DNA from: Gammaproteobacteria bacterium
Lineage (GTDB): Bacteria; Pseudomonadota; Gammaproteobacteria; Arenicellales; Poriferihabitantaceae
Assembly (NCBI GenBank): GCA_030432755.1
Contig: JAUILZ010000001.1
Span: 267,388-331,387, forward strand
Reading direction: 5' to 3'
Length of the DNA stretch: 64,000 bases
Shown: positions 1-9,349 of the stretch, one piece after another
Numbering within the stretch: the stretch's first letter is position 1
Layout: each line of letters begins with the position of its first letter
Made by a program: the position numbers and the translations under genes
The notes under the pieces: generated by a model
What the model was told of the DNA's origin: nothing
Databases searched by the model: none
What the model saw: the letters and a program-made list of their open reading frames with translations, nothing else

Positions 1-660
1 GGCGATTTCCTCCGGCTGCGCCAGCCGGCCCAGGGGCACGCTCTCAGCCAGTTTTTGCAGCATCGCATCGGTCACCGGGGCATCCCGCTCCGAGCGTAGC
101 ATCGGCGTGTCCACCTCGCCGGGACAGACCGCGTTGACGCGGACGCCGTCGCGCACGCATTCCAGCGCCATGGCGCGGGTGACCTGGTGTACCGCACCCT
201 TGGAGGCGCAGTAGGCCAGCACGCCCACCGCCCCGGCGCTCCCCCAGATGGAGCCGAAATTGACGATAGCGCCGGACTTGCGTTCCCGCATGACGCGCAG
301 CGCCGCGCGGCTCATGTAGAACACCCCGTCGACGTTGACCCCCATGACCCGTCGCCAGTCCTCATTGGTAGTGGTCAGGGCGTCACGCCGGGCAATCACC
401 CCGGCGGCATTCACCAGCACGTCGAGGCCGCCTTCCCCGGCTACCACCGCACCCACGGCGGCGTCGCAGAAATCGGGGTCGGCGACGTCGCCGATGATGC
501 GCTCACCGGCGCCGATGGTTTCCATTACCGCCGCGGCGCCGTCAGCATCGCGGTCGACGATGGTGACCCGCGCCCCCGCGGCGGTGAACTGCGCCACGCA
601 GGCCGCGCCCATTCCGGAAGCGCCGCCGGTGACGATCACCACCCGGCCCTCGAAATTCAT
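1..660 (-). CDS. SDR-family oxidoreductase (3' end cut by window edge)
   Basis: The reading frame starts with ATG at 660 and stays open to base 1, so the C-terminus lies outside the window; 220 codons are visible. It reads as a classical short-chain dehydrogenase/reductase: a Rossmann start with the dinucleotide-binding motif TGGASGMG near residue 11, the NAA(G) motif (VLVNAAGV), a catalytic Ser in NFGSIWGSAG, and the YCASK catalytic Tyr/Lys pair. These enzymes carry out NAD(P)H-dependent redox of alcohols and ketones; the substrate cannot be read from sequence. Its start overlaps the stop of the upstream moeB-like gene by 4 bp (ATGA), so the two are probably translationally coupled. Confidence 0.88.
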   Translation of the reverse strand, partial: MNFEGRVVIVTGGASGMGAACVAQFTAAGARVTIVDRDADGAAAVMETIGAGERIIGDVADPDFCDAAVGAVVAGEGGLDVLVNAAGVIARRDALTTTNEDWRRVMGVNVDGVFYMSRAALRVMRERKSGAIVNFGSIWGSAGAVGVLAYCASKGAVHQVTRAMALECVRDGVRVNAVCPGEVDTPMLRSERDAPVTDAMLQKLAESVPLGRLAQPEEIA

Positions 661-1406
661 CCCGTGCCGCAGGCCGGGCAGGCGGGATTCTTCGGCAGGG
701 TCATTTTCTGCCATTCCATGAAGTGGGCGTCGAACAGCCAGACCGCGCCGTGCAGCTGGCCCTGGCCGAGAAGGATGTTGACCGCCTCGAGCGCTTGCAT
801 CGTCCCGATCACCCCCACCAGCGGGGAGATGACTCCCTCCGCCGCGCAGGTGGCGGCCTCGATATCCTGGTCCGGGTAGAGGCACTGGTAGCAGGGGCTG
901 TCGGGCTGGCGCGGGTCGAACGCGGTCACCTGGCCCTCCCAGCGGATAGCGGCCCCGGATACCAGCGGCGTGACGGTCGCGAGGGAGGCGTCGTTGAGCT
1001 GGAAGCGGGTGGGGAAGTTGTCGGTGCAGTCGATGAGCAGGTCGTGGTCGTTGGCCAACTCGCTAAACTCCTCCGCCTCCAGGGTGTAATCGAGGCAGGT
1101 GACCGCGATCTCCGGGTTGATGGCGCGCAAGCGCTTTGCGGCGGACTCGGTCTTGAGGAGACCGATATCCGCTTCCACGTGGGCGATCTGGCGCTGCAGG
1201 TTGGAGGCGTCCACGACGTCGAAATCGGCGATGGTGAGCCGCCCCACGCCGGCGGCGGCAAGATACAATGCCACCGGCGAGCCGAGTCCGCCCATGCCGA
1301 CGATCAGCACGTTGGCGTTTGCGATGGCGCGCTGGCCTTCCTCCCCCACGCGGGGCAAGCGGATCTGGCGGCTGTAGCGCTCGCGAAAGGTGGCGTCGTC
1401 GATCAT
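657..1406 (-). CDS. moeB: MoeB/ThiF-family E1-like adenylyltransferase
   Basis: This is an E1-like enzyme that adenylates the C-terminal glycine of a small sulfur-carrier protein (MoaD for molybdopterin, ThiS for thiamine, or a similar carrier). The N-terminus has the family start RYSRQIRLP, then the ATP-binding GMGGLGSP loop, the DFDVVDASNLQRQ segment and the DCTDNF motif. Zinc-ligand cysteine pairs are visible (CYQC and the C-terminal CPAC). Length, 249 aa, fits stand-alone MoeB/ThiF; a C-terminal rhodanese domain is absent. I chose the ATG at 1406 because an upstream extension would add nine non-conserved residues. MoeB and ThiF cannot be separated without the partner gene, which is not in view. 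Confidence 0.88.
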   Translation of the reverse strand: MIDDATFRERYSRQIRLPRVGEEGQRAIANANVLIVGMGGLGSPVALYLAAAGVGRLTIADFDVVDASNLQRQIAHVEADIGLLKTESAAKRLRAINPEIAVTCLDYTLEAEEFSELANDHDLLIDCTDNFPTRFQLNDASLATVTPLVSGAAIRWEGQVTAFDPRQPDSPCYQCLYPDQDIEAATCAAEGVISPLVGVIGTMQALEAVNILLGQGQLHGAVWLFDAHFMEWQKMTLPKNPACPACGTG

Positions 1407-1503
1407 GGCCGGGCGCGGTGAACGGGGCGGCAATCATCCCACAGCATGCCGCGGCCGTGCCAGCGAAGCACCACGCGGACCTGGTCAGGAACAAGCGAAC
1501 GAA

Positions 1504-1968
1504 ATGGCGACAGGTGAAATCCCGGGGGCGGTGCAGGTTGGGGGCGAGTATCGGGTATCCACGCCGCGCGATCGGGTCTGGGAGATGCTCAACGACCCCG
1601 CGGTGCTGGTACAGTGCATCCGGCGCTGTGAAACCCTGCTCAGGGAGGACGACGGCAGTTACCGCGCGGTGTTTCCGGTCGGTTTCGGACCGGTGAAGAA
1701 ACGTCTGTTCGCCCGCCTCGCGGTGGAGGAAACCGATCCGCCGGCGGAGTACCACCTCGACGCCAGCGCCAGCCTGCGCGCGCTCGGCAACGCTTCCGGT
1801 CGCGCCCGTGTTCGACTACACGATGACGACGGCGAAACCGTCCTCGAGTACCACGCGGATATTTCAGTGGATGGCTGGTTCGCGCGCCTTGGAAACGACA
1901 TGCTGCGCGCTGCGGCGGACCGGGCCATGGCGCGGTTCTTCGAGCGCTTTGCCGAGATTGTGGTCTGA
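1504..1968 (+). CDS. CoxG/SRPBCC-family protein
   Basis: A 154-aa protein with the layout of the CO dehydrogenase subunit G (CoxG) branch of the SRPBCC/START superfamily: a short beta start (GEYRVSTPRDRVWEMLNDP), the signature PAVLVQCIRRCE region, and a long C-terminal helix ending FFERF. The superfamily folds around a hydrophobic pocket; CoxG proteins have been linked to quinone handling or membrane anchoring of oxidoreductases. No CO dehydrogenase genes lie nearby, so the partner is unknown. The ATG at 1504 is preferred over upstream in-frame starts because it begins right before the conserved domain. It diverges from the moeB-like gene. Confidence 0.75.
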   Translation: MATGEIPGAVQVGGEYRVSTPRDRVWEMLNDPAVLVQCIRRCETLLREDDGSYRAVFPVGFGPVKKRLFARLAVEETDPPAEYHLDASASLRALGNASGRARVRLHDDDGETVLEYHADISVDGWFARLGNDMLRAAADRAMARFFERFAEIVV

Positions 1969-2122
1969 ATCGTCAATTGGTATGGTTACGGGCTTGTGCG
2001 GCAATAACTACAATCAATGACGATGGCCCGGCCGCGTGTATCCGCTGTCGCGAACAGCCCCGGCGGGACGGGTGACGGGCCCCAACCACGGGACCCCGTG
2101 CGGGTCCGGGAAGACTGATTCC

Positions 2123-4903
2123 ATGAAATCCGGTATCTCCGATCTCGCGTTTCTCAACGGCGGCAATCTCAACTACCTCGAGGCACTCTACCAGGAGTCG
2201 CTGCGCGGTGAATCCAACGGCGCCTGGCAGGAGATCGCCAACCTCCTGCCCGAGATCCAGCCAATGGCTCCCGGGGAGGTCTCCCTCGGCGGCTCCAGGC
2301 AGTGGATGGAAACCGCGGCCCACAAGCAGGGCCAGGTCTCCCGGCTCATCATGGCCTACCGCGCCCTCGGCCACCTGATGGCGGACATCGATCCCATCGG
2401 CACCATGCCGAGAGGGGACGCCGGCGAACTCGATCTCGCGCAGTACGACCTGTCCGAGGCCGATCTCGACAGCGAGTTCGACACCGGCGACCTCGCCGAT
2501 GGCGGACGCAAGACGCTGCGCGAGATCCTCGACTACCTGAAGGAGGCCTACTGCGGTCCCATCGGCTACGAGATCCGCTATCTCACCTCCATGGAACAGC
2601 GGGATTGGCTGATGGCCTACATCGAGACCGACCCCGTGCGTCCGAACCTGACCCGCGACGACCGTATGCGGGTGCTTACCCGGCTGGCCATGGCCGATGG
2701 CCTCGAGCGCTACCTGCACACCCGCTATGTCGGACAGAAGCGCTTTTCGCTGGAGGGAGGCGACAGCCTGATCCCGATGCTGTCGGAACTGATCCAGCGC
2801 TTCGGCCGCAAGGAGGTCAAGGAGGTCATCATCGGCATGGCCCATCGCGGCCGCCTCAATGTGCTGGTGAACATTCTCGGCAAGTCGCCGGCGGAGCTGT
2901 TCAGCGAGTTCGAGGGCGATTACCACACCGAGGACGAGGACACCCAGACAGGCGACGTCAAGTATCACCAGGGCTTCTCCTCCGACATCCAGACCGACGG
3001 CGGCAACGTCCACGTCGCGCTGTCGTTCAATCCCTCCCACCTGGAGATCATCAACCCGGTGGTGGAGGGCTCCGCGCGGGCGCGCCAGGAGCGCCGCCAT
3101 GACATAAACCGCCGCCAGGTGGTGCCGATCCTGATTCACGGAGATGCTGCGTTCGCCGGCCAGGGCGTGGTGATGGAGACCCTCAACATGTCCCGCACGC
3201 GTGGCTATTCCACCGGTGGCACCATCCATATCATCATCAACAACCAGATCGGCTTTACCACCAACACCCTCGACGCCCGCTCCACGCTCTACTGCACCGA
3301 GGTGGCGAAGATGGTCCAGGCGCCGATCTTCCACGTCAACGGCGATGACCCCGAGGCGGTGATCACCACCGCGCGCCTCGCCATGGACTACCGCAACAAG
3401 TTCGCCAACGACGTGGTCATCGACATGGTCTGCTATCGCCGCCACGGTCACAACGAGGCCGATGAGCCGGCGATCACCCAGCCCATCATGTACAGCAAGA
3501 TCCGCAACCACAAGTCCACGCGCGAGATCTACGCCGCGAAGCTGGTGGAGATGGGCGTGGTGAGCGAGGACGAGGTGAAATCCCTGTCCGAGAATTACCG
3601 CAACCAGCTCGATGCGGGTCACGTGGTCGCTGGCCAGATCATCGACCCCAACAAGGCGCTGAAGATGGTGGACTGGGAGCCCTACCTGTCAAAGGAATGG
3701 GACACCGACACCGTTACCGGGGTGCCGGTGGAGCGCCTTCAGTCCCTCGGCGACAAGCTGGTGCAATTGCCGGAAGATTTCCAGGTGCATTCGCGGGTTG
3801 CCCGGGTGCTGGACGAGCGCCGCCAGATGGCCCACGGGGAGAAGCCCTTCGACTGGGGTGGCGCGGAATTGCTCGCCTATGCCACGCTACTGGATGACGA
3901 TTACAAGGTGAGGCTGTCGGGCCAGGATGCCGGCCGCGGCACGTTCAGTCATCGTCACGCAACGCTGCACGACCAGGCCCAGCCACGCACCCATGTGCCG
4001 CTGCAGTACATCACCGACAACCACAGCGACTTCCTGGTTATCAACTCACTGTTGTCCGAGGAGGCGGTGGTCGGTTTCGAATACGGCTATGCCACCACCT
4101 CGCCGCGCACCCTGGTGATCTGGGAAGCCCAGTTCGGTGACTTCGTCAACGGCGCCCAGGTGGTGATCGACCAGTTCATCTCCAGTGGCGAGGCCAAGTG
4201 GTCGCGCGCCTGCGGGTTGACCATGTTCCTGCCCCACGGGATGGAAGGCCAGGGTCCCGAGCATTCCTCGGCGCGCCTCGAGCGTTTCCTGCAGCTGTGT
4301 GCCGAGAACAACATGCAGGTCTGCGTGCCGACCACCCCGGCGCAGATGTTCCACATGCTCAGACGGCAGATGCTGCGACCGATGCGGCGCCCGTTGATCG
4401 TAATGACGCCAAAGAGCCTGCTGCGCCACAAGCTCTCGGTATCGCCGCTGGAAGAGCTCGTCAACGGCCGCTTCCAGCCGGTGATCGACGAGATCGACGC
4501 CATCGATCCGGAGCGCGTGGAGCAGGTGGTGTTATGCAGTGGCAAGGTCTACTTCGATCTGCTGGAAGAGCGCCGGCTGCAGGGCATCGACAACGTCGCC
4601 CTGCTGCGGCTCGAGCAGATTCACCCGTTTCCGCGGGAATACCTGAAGGCAGCCATCGGCCGCTATCCGAATATGAAGCAACTGATCTGGTGCCAGGAAG
4701 AACCCAAGAACCAGGGCGCGTGGTACCAGATCTATTATTACCTGCGCAAACTGCGCAGCAAGGAACTCGGCCAGCGCCTGCGCTACGTCGGCCGGGAAGG
4801 CTCGCCCGCGCCGGCGGTGGGCTATTACAAGCTCCACGTGGAGCAGCAGCGCAAGCTGGTGTCCGATGCACTGACGGTGGATCGCGAACCCCCCGCCGGC
4901 TGA
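2123..4903 (+). CDS. sucA: 2-oxoglutarate dehydrogenase E1 component
   Basis: Thiamine-diphosphate-dependent E1 of the 2-oxoglutarate dehydrogenase complex in the TCA cycle; it decarboxylates 2-oxoglutarate and passes the succinyl group to the lipoyl arm of E2. The 926-aa length is normal. The sequence shows the short N-terminal E2-binding helix (NLNYLEALYQ), the MAHRGRLNVLVN segment, SFNPSHLEIINPVVEG, the substrate-site HGDAAFAGQGVV, and the ThDP/Mg motif region around VNGDDPEAV and NNQIGF. ATG 2123 gives the conserved N-terminus; the open frame extends 29 codons further upstream without conservation. sucB and lpd follow on the same strand, so this is a sucA-sucB-lpd operon. Confidence 0.97.
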   Translation: MKSGISDLAFLNGGNLNYLEALYQESLRGESNGAWQEIANLLPEIQPMAPGEVSLGGSRQWMETAAHKQGQVSRLIMAYRALGHLMADIDPIGTMPRGDAGELDLAQYDLSEADLDSEFDTGDLADGGRKTLREILDYLKEAYCGPIGYEIRYLTSMEQRDWLMAYIETDPVRPNLTRDDRMRVLTRLAMADGLERYLHTRYVGQKRFSLEGGDSLIPMLSELIQRFGRKEVKEVIIGMAHRGRLNVLVNILGKSPAELFSEFEGDYHTEDEDTQTGDVKYHQGFSSDIQTDGGNVHVALSFNPSHLEIINPVVEGSARARQERRHDINRRQVVPILIHGDAAFAGQGVVMETLNMSRTRGYSTGGTIHIIINNQIGFTTNTLDARSTLYCTEVAKMVQAPIFHVNGDDPEAVITTARLAMDYRNKFANDVVIDMVCYRRHGHNEADEPAITQPIMYSKIRNHKSTREIYAAKLVEMGVVSEDEVKSLSENYRNQLDAGHVVAGQIIDPNKALKMVDWEPYLSKEWDTDTVTGVPVERLQSLGDKLVQLPEDFQVHSRVARVLDERRQMAHGEKPFDWGGAELLAYATLLDDDYKVRLSGQDAGRGTFSHRHATLHDQAQPRTHVPLQYITDNHSDFLVINSLLSEEAVVGFEYGYATTSPRTLVIWEAQFGDFVNGAQVVIDQFISSGEAKWSRACGLTMFLPHGMEGQGPEHSSARLERFLQLCAENNMQVCVPTTPAQMFHMLRRQMLRPMRRPLIVMTPKSLLRHKLSVSPLEELVNGRFQPVIDEIDAIDPERVEQVVLCSGKVYFDLLEERRLQGIDNVALLRLEQIHPFPREYLKAAIGRYPNMKQLIWCQEEPKNQGAWYQIYYYLRKLRSKELGQRLRYVGREGSPAPAVGYYKLHVEQQRKLVSDALTVDREPPAG

Positions 4904-4963
4904 ACCCGCAATCACATCCCCCCTGGATAAACGAACCCGCAATCACATCCCCCCTGGATAAAC
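4902..4963 (+). repeat. 31-bp perfect tandem duplication between sucA and sucB
   Basis: Two identical 31-bp units lie at 4902-4932 and 4933-4963. The first unit begins inside the sucA stop codon and the second ends one base before the sucB start codon. Each contains a C-rich run and the end TGGATAAAC, so the duplication also duplicates the sequence immediately before the sucB start. It looks like a recent slippage duplication, and it sets the intercistronic distance. Confidence 0.95.
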
Positions 4964-4964
4964 C

Positions 4965-6266
4965 ATGACCGTAGAAATCAAGGTTCCCGTCCTGCCCGAA
5001 TCCGTGGCGGACGGGGTGTTGCTCGACTGGAGCAAGCAACCCGGTGACGCCGTACGCCGGGATGACGTGCTGGTGGAGGTGGAAACCGACAAGGTGGTGC
5101 TCGAGGTGCCATCGCCCGCGGATGGCGTACTGAGCGAAATCCGCGCCCAGCCCGGTGAAACCGTCACCTCGGAGCAGGTCCTGGCGGTGCTCGATACAGA
5201 TGCCGAGATACCCGACGGGGACAGCGGCGACAGTGACGCGGAAGACACCAGTGACGATACGGTCGAAGAAGCGTCTGCCGATGCCGATGCAGGGGAGGAG
5301 AGAGACACTGCGTCATCCGACGGCGAGGACCCATTGATGGGGCCGGCGGTGCAGCGCCTGGTGGAGGAACACGGGCTCGACCCGTCGGACATCACGCCCA
5401 CCGGTCCCGGCGGTCGGTTGACCAAGGAGGACCTGCTGAATTTCATCTCCCGCGCGGTGACGCCGGACGAGAAACAGTCCGACGAACCGGCGAAGCAAAA
5501 GCCTGCCAGCGCACCTGCTGCATCCCCGGCGCCAGGGAAGAGCGAGAGCAAGAGCGCCCCGGGCACGCGCGAGGAAACCCGCGAGCCGATGTCGCGCCTG
5601 CGCCAGACCATCGCCAACCGCCTGGTGCAGTCGCAACAGACCGCGGCCATGCTGACCACGTTCAACGAGGTCAACATGAAGCCTGTAATGGACCTGCGCA
5701 ATCGCTACAAGGAACAGTTCGAGAAGACCCATGGCGCGCGCCTGGGCTTCATGTCCTTCTTTGTCAAGGCGAGCGTGGCGGCGCTGCAGAAGTACCCGCT
5801 GGTGAATGCCTATATCGATGGTACCGACATCGTGCGCCATTCCTACCAGGATGTCGGCATCGCGGTATCCTCGCCACGCGGCCTGGTGGTGCCGGTGCTG
5901 CGCAACTGCGAGGATCTCGGATTCAACGACATCGAGGCGAAGATCGGCGAATACGGCCAGCAGGCGAAAGAGGGCAAGATCGATCTCAAGGACCTGACCG
6001 GCGGCACGTTCACCATCACCAACGGCGGTGTATTCGGCTCCCTGGTGTCCACCCCCATCATCAATCCGCCGCAGAGCGCGATCCTCGGCATGCATGCCAT
6101 CCAGGAGCGTCCGGTGGCGGAAAACGGCGAGGTAGTGGTACGGCCGATGATGTACCTCGCGCTGTCATACGATCACCGTATCATCGACGGCAAGGAAGCG
6201 GTCCAGTTCCTGGTCACCATCAAGCAGATGGTGGAGGATCCGGCCCGCCTGCTGCTGGCCTGCTGA
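4965..6266 (+). CDS. sucB: Dihydrolipoyl succinyltransferase (E2 of 2-OGDH)
   Basis: E2 core of the 2-oxoglutarate dehydrogenase complex: it takes the succinyl group on its lipoyl arm and transfers it to CoA. Domains in order: one lipoyl domain (residues 1-77) with the lipoylated Lys in [10 protein letters not shown]; a linker rich in Asp, Glu and Ser; the E1/E3-binding domain ([17 protein letters not shown], around residues 126-160); an Ala/Pro/Lys-rich linker; and the acyltransferase core with the active-site motif SYDHRIIDG near the end. 433 aa is slightly longer than the usual ~400 because of the acidic linker. It follows sucA directly, and the 31-bp duplication fills the gap. Confidence 0.97.
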   Translation: MTVEIKVPVLPESVADGVLLDWSKQPGDAVRRDDVLVEVETDKVVLEVPSPADGVLSEIRAQPGETVTSEQVLAVLDTDAEIPDGDSGDSDAEDTSDDTVEEASADADAGEERDTASSDGEDPLMGPAVQRLVEEHGLDPSDITPTGPGGRLTKEDLLNFISRAVTPDEKQSDEPAKQKPASAPAASPAPGKSESKSAPGTREETREPMSRLRQTIANRLVQSQQTAAMLTTFNEVNMKPVMDLRNRYKEQFEKTHGARLGFMSFFVKASVAALQKYPLVNAYIDGTDIVRHSYQDVGIAVSSPRGLVVPVLRNCEDLGFNDIEAKIGEYGQQAKEGKIDLKDLTGGTFTITNGGVFGSLVSTPIINPPQSAILGMHAIQERPVAENGEVVVRPMMYLALSYDHRIIDGKEAVQFLVTIKQMVEDPARLLLAC

Positions 6267-6273
6267 ATCCCGC

Positions 6274-6289
6274 GCGCCCCGCGGGGCGC
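6274..6289. other. 16-bp GC-only perfect palindrome after sucB
   Basis: GCGCCCC-GC-GGGGCGC lies 8 bases after the sucB stop in the 100-bp gap before lpd. It could form a hairpin or cruciform and attenuate readthrough into lpd, or protect the upstream mRNA. No U-tract follows, so it is not a standard intrinsic terminator. Confidence 0.6.
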
Positions 6290-6366
6290 CCGCGCCAGGC
6301 CACGCGCACGCGAGATAAACGGCCCCGGGGCATTGCCATCGGGGTCATCACTGATGAGAGTACAAG

Positions 6367-7797
6367 ATGTCAGAACACTTCGACGTAATCGTGATCGGCG
6401 GCGGACCGGGTGGCTACGTGGCCGCCATTCGCTGTGCCCAGCTCGGGCTTGCCACCGCCTGCATAGACGATCGCACCGGCGCGGATGGCAAGCCATCCCT
6501 TGGCGGCACCTGCCTCAACGTCGGCTGCATTCCTTCCAAGGCGCTGCTGGACTCCTCGGAGCAGTTCCATCGGCTCGAACACCAGTTCGCGGCGCACGGG
6601 ATTTCCGTGGAGAACCCGGCCATGGACGTGGCGCAGATGCAAATGCGCAAGCAGGGCATCGTCGACAGCCTTACCGGCGGCATCGGTACGCTGTTCAAGG
6701 CCAACAAGGTCACCCCGATTCACGGCCACGGGCGCCTGATGGCGGACAAGAACGTGGCTATCCTCGACACCGAAAGCGGCGAGTTGCGCCAGACCATCAG
6801 CGCGCACAACATCATCCTCGCGACGGGCTCGATCCCGGTGGAATTGCCCTCCGTACCTTTTGACGGGCAGTTCATCGTCGACTCCACCGGCGCCCTCGAA
6901 TTCGATCGTGTACCGCAGAGGCTCGGCATCATCGGCGCAGGCGTCATCGGTCTCGAACTCGGTAGCGTCTGGCGACGCCTCGGCTCCGAGGTGGTGCTGC
7001 TCGAGGCGCTGGACAAGTTCCTGCCCACCGCGGACGCCAACGTGTCGCGGGAAGCGGCGCGACAGTTCAAGAAGCAGGGGCTCGACATCCGCCTCGGCGC
7101 GATGGTGGAAAAGGTTAACGCGACGCCCAATGGCCTGCAGATGGTGTACACCGTGGGGGGCGAGGAGCAGAGCGTCGAGGTGGATCGGGTGGTCGTGGCC
7201 GTGGGTCGAAAGCCGGCTACCCAGGGCCTGCTCGCGGCGGATTGCGGCGTGTCCACCGACCAGCGCGGCTTCATCGAGGTGGACGACCATTGCCGCACCG
7301 GCGAGAGCGGTGTCTGGGCCATTGGCGATGCGGTGCGCGGCCCGATGCTGGCGCACAAGGCATCCGAAGAGGGCGTGGCAGTTGCCGAGCGCATCGCCGG
7401 CAAGCCGGGTCACGTGGACTTCAACCTCGTGCCCTGGGTGATCTACACCGACCCGGAAATCGCCTGGGCGGGCCGCACCGAGGCCCAGCTCAAGGAGGAC
7501 GGCGTGGCGTTCAAGTCGGGCTCGTTCCCGTTCGCCGCCACCGGCCGCGCCAAGGCGATGGAGAACGCCGTGGGCATGGTCAAGATCGTTGCCCACGCCG
7601 AGACCGACCGCGTGCTCGGCGTGCACATGATCGGCCCCCACGTCTCTGAACTGATCGCGGAATGCGTCGTCGCGATGGCGTTCCATGGCAGCTCCGAGGA
7701 CCTCGCGCGCATCGTCCATGCGCATCCGACGTTGTCAGAGGCGGTGCACGAGGCGGCGCTCGCGGTAGAGAAACGGGCCATCCATAAATTTGGTTGA
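6367..7797 (+). CDS. lpdA: Dihydrolipoamide dehydrogenase (E3)
   Basis: FAD flavoprotein that reoxidises the dihydrolipoyl arm of E2 with NAD+. It has the N-terminal FAD-binding GGGPGGYVAA, the redox-active disulfide in GGTCLNVGCIPSK (residues about 47-58), the NAD-binding GAGVIGLELGSVW, the second FAD contact WAIGDAVRGPMLAHKA and the C-terminal catalytic His-Glu segment VHAHPTLSEAVHEAA. 476 aa is typical. Its position after sucB assigns it to the 2-oxoglutarate dehydrogenase complex, although one E3 often serves several complexes. Confidence 0.97.
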   Translation: MSEHFDVIVIGGGPGGYVAAIRCAQLGLATACIDDRTGADGKPSLGGTCLNVGCIPSKALLDSSEQFHRLEHQFAAHGISVENPAMDVAQMQMRKQGIVDSLTGGIGTLFKANKVTPIHGHGRLMADKNVAILDTESGELRQTISAHNIILATGSIPVELPSVPFDGQFIVDSTGALEFDRVPQRLGIIGAGVIGLELGSVWRRLGSEVVLLEALDKFLPTADANVSREAARQFKKQGLDIRLGAMVEKVNATPNGLQMVYTVGGEEQSVEVDRVVVAVGRKPATQGLLAADCGVSTDQRGFIEVDDHCRTGESGVWAIGDAVRGPMLAHKASEEGVAVAERIAGKPGHVDFNLVPWVIYTDPEIAWAGRTEAQLKEDGVAFKSGSFPFAATGRAKAMENAVGMVKIVAHAETDRVLGVHMIGPHVSELIAECVVAMAFHGSSEDLARIVHAHPTLSEAVHEAALAVEKRAIHKFG

Positions 7798-7814
7798 GTC
7801 TTCCGGCTGGCGCT

Positions 7815-9188
7815 ATGACCTTTCCTCACGAAATCTACAAGGCCTACGATATCCGCGGGATCGTGGATAAAACTCTGACCGGGGACCTGGTGCGTCAGAT
7901 CGGCCAGGCGTTGGGGAGCGAGGCGCTGGACCAGGGCGTGTCCTCCGTGGTGATAGGCCGTGATGGGCGTCTGTCCGGGGAACGGCTGGCCGCGGCGCTG
8001 GCGGAAGGCTTCCAGGCGGCGGGCTGCGATGTCATCGATATCGGCATGGCGCCGACGCCGGCGTTGTACTTCGCGACGAAGGAGTTCGGCACCGGCACCG
8101 GGGTGCAGGTCACCGGCAGCCACAATCCGCCGGAATACAACGGCCTCAAGATGATGATCGACGGCACTACGCTGTCCGGCGAGGCCATCCAGGGGATCAA
8201 ACAACGGGTAATCGACGGCAACCTGCGCGTGGGCAACGGTGGGTTCGAGCGGCGCGAGATACTCGATACCTACTGCGAGCGAATCCTCGCGGACGTGAAA
8301 CTGGCGCGTCCCCTCGACGTGGTCATCGACTGCGGCAATGGCGTCGGTGGCGCGGTGGCGGAACGCATTTTCGAGGGCCTTGGCTGCAACGTCACCGGGC
8401 TCTATTGCGAGGTGGACGGTACCTTCCCGAACCATCACCCGGACCCGAGCCAGCCGCACAACCTCGAGGACCTGATCGCGAAGGTGCGCGAGACCGGCGC
8501 CGATGTCGGCCTCGCATTCGACGGTGACGCGGACCGCCTCGGCGTGGTGGCGCCGGACGGGAGCATCATCTGGGCGGACCGGCAGATGCTGCTGTTCGCA
8601 CGCAGCGTGCTGGCAAAAACGCCGGGCGCGGAGATCATCTTCGACGTCAAGTGCTCCCAGGTGCTGCCGGCGGACATCGCCGCCCATGGCGGCAAGCCCA
8701 CGATGTGGAAGACCGGCCATTCCTTCATCAAGTCCCGACTCAAGGAAACCGGCGCCGCGCTCGCGGGTGAGATGTCCGGACATATCTTCTTCAACGACCG
8801 CTGGGGCGGTTTCGACGATGGGCTCTATGCCGGCGCGCGCCTGTGCGAATTGCTGGCCGCGGATTCGCGTTCGACCGCCGAGGTGTTCGCCGATTTACCG
8901 AATACGGTGAACACGCCCGAGCTCCGGCTGGAGATGGACGAGGGCGAGCACTACCGGCTGATGGAGGAACTGGCGGCGAATGCCGATTTCCCGGATGCCG
9001 CGGTGAGCCGTATCGACGGCGTGCGAGTGGATTTCGATGACGGCTTCGGCCTGATCCGTCCGTCCAATACCACCCCCACCCTGATCATGCGCTTCGAGGC
9101 CACCAGCGACGCCGCTCTGGCCCGCATCCAGGATCGCTTCCGCGCCCTTCTGGCCGGCACCCGTGAGGGGCTTTCCCTGCCTTTCTGA
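7815..9188 (+). CDS. algC: Phosphomannomutase/phosphoglucomutase (AlgC type)
   Basis: Alpha-D-phosphohexomutase that interconverts hexose 6- and 1-phosphates (mannose or glucose), supplying sugar nucleotides for exopolysaccharide and LPS. The 457-aa protein has all four family motifs: the phosphoserine loop TGSHNPPEYNGLK, the Mg-binding loop FDGDADRLG, the sugar-binding GEMSGHIFF and the C-terminal phosphate-binding RPSNTTPTLIMRFE. The start YKAYDIRG is typical of the AlgC branch. I chose ATG 7815 rather than the TTG 21 bases upstream, which overlaps lpd. It follows lpd by 17 bases and may be co-transcribed, which is not its usual neighbourhood. Confidence 0.93.
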   Translation: MTFPHEIYKAYDIRGIVDKTLTGDLVRQIGQALGSEALDQGVSSVVIGRDGRLSGERLAAALAEGFQAAGCDVIDIGMAPTPALYFATKEFGTGTGVQVTGSHNPPEYNGLKMMIDGTTLSGEAIQGIKQRVIDGNLRVGNGGFERREILDTYCERILADVKLARPLDVVIDCGNGVGGAVAERIFEGLGCNVTGLYCEVDGTFPNHHPDPSQPHNLEDLIAKVRETGADVGLAFDGDADRLGVVAPDGSIIWADRQMLLFARSVLAKTPGAEIIFDVKCSQVLPADIAAHGGKPTMWKTGHSFIKSRLKETGAALAGEMSGHIFFNDRWGGFDDGLYAGARLCELLAADSRSTAEVFADLPNTVNTPELRLEMDEGEHYRLMEELAANADFPDAAVSRIDGVRVDFDDGFGLIRPSNTTPTLIMRFEATSDAALARIQDRFRALLAGTREGLSLPF

Positions 9189-9349
9189 GCGCCACGCCGC
9201 GGCGTCTATCTCCGTCGCCCAGGCAAACAAAACCCTGATAATTCAGTAATAATGTGAGTTCCGACGCGGCGCGCGCGTGAATAATACCGCTTGCTTTTGC
9301 GCGCCCCGTCCCTATTAAATCCTCATACCAACAAAAAGAGGGGCTTTCC

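Noticed and set aside
1973..3622. 549-codon open frame on the minus strand
   Set aside because: It lies antisense to sucA, has His/Gly/Val-rich composition typical of GC-rich shadow frames, and has no family motif.
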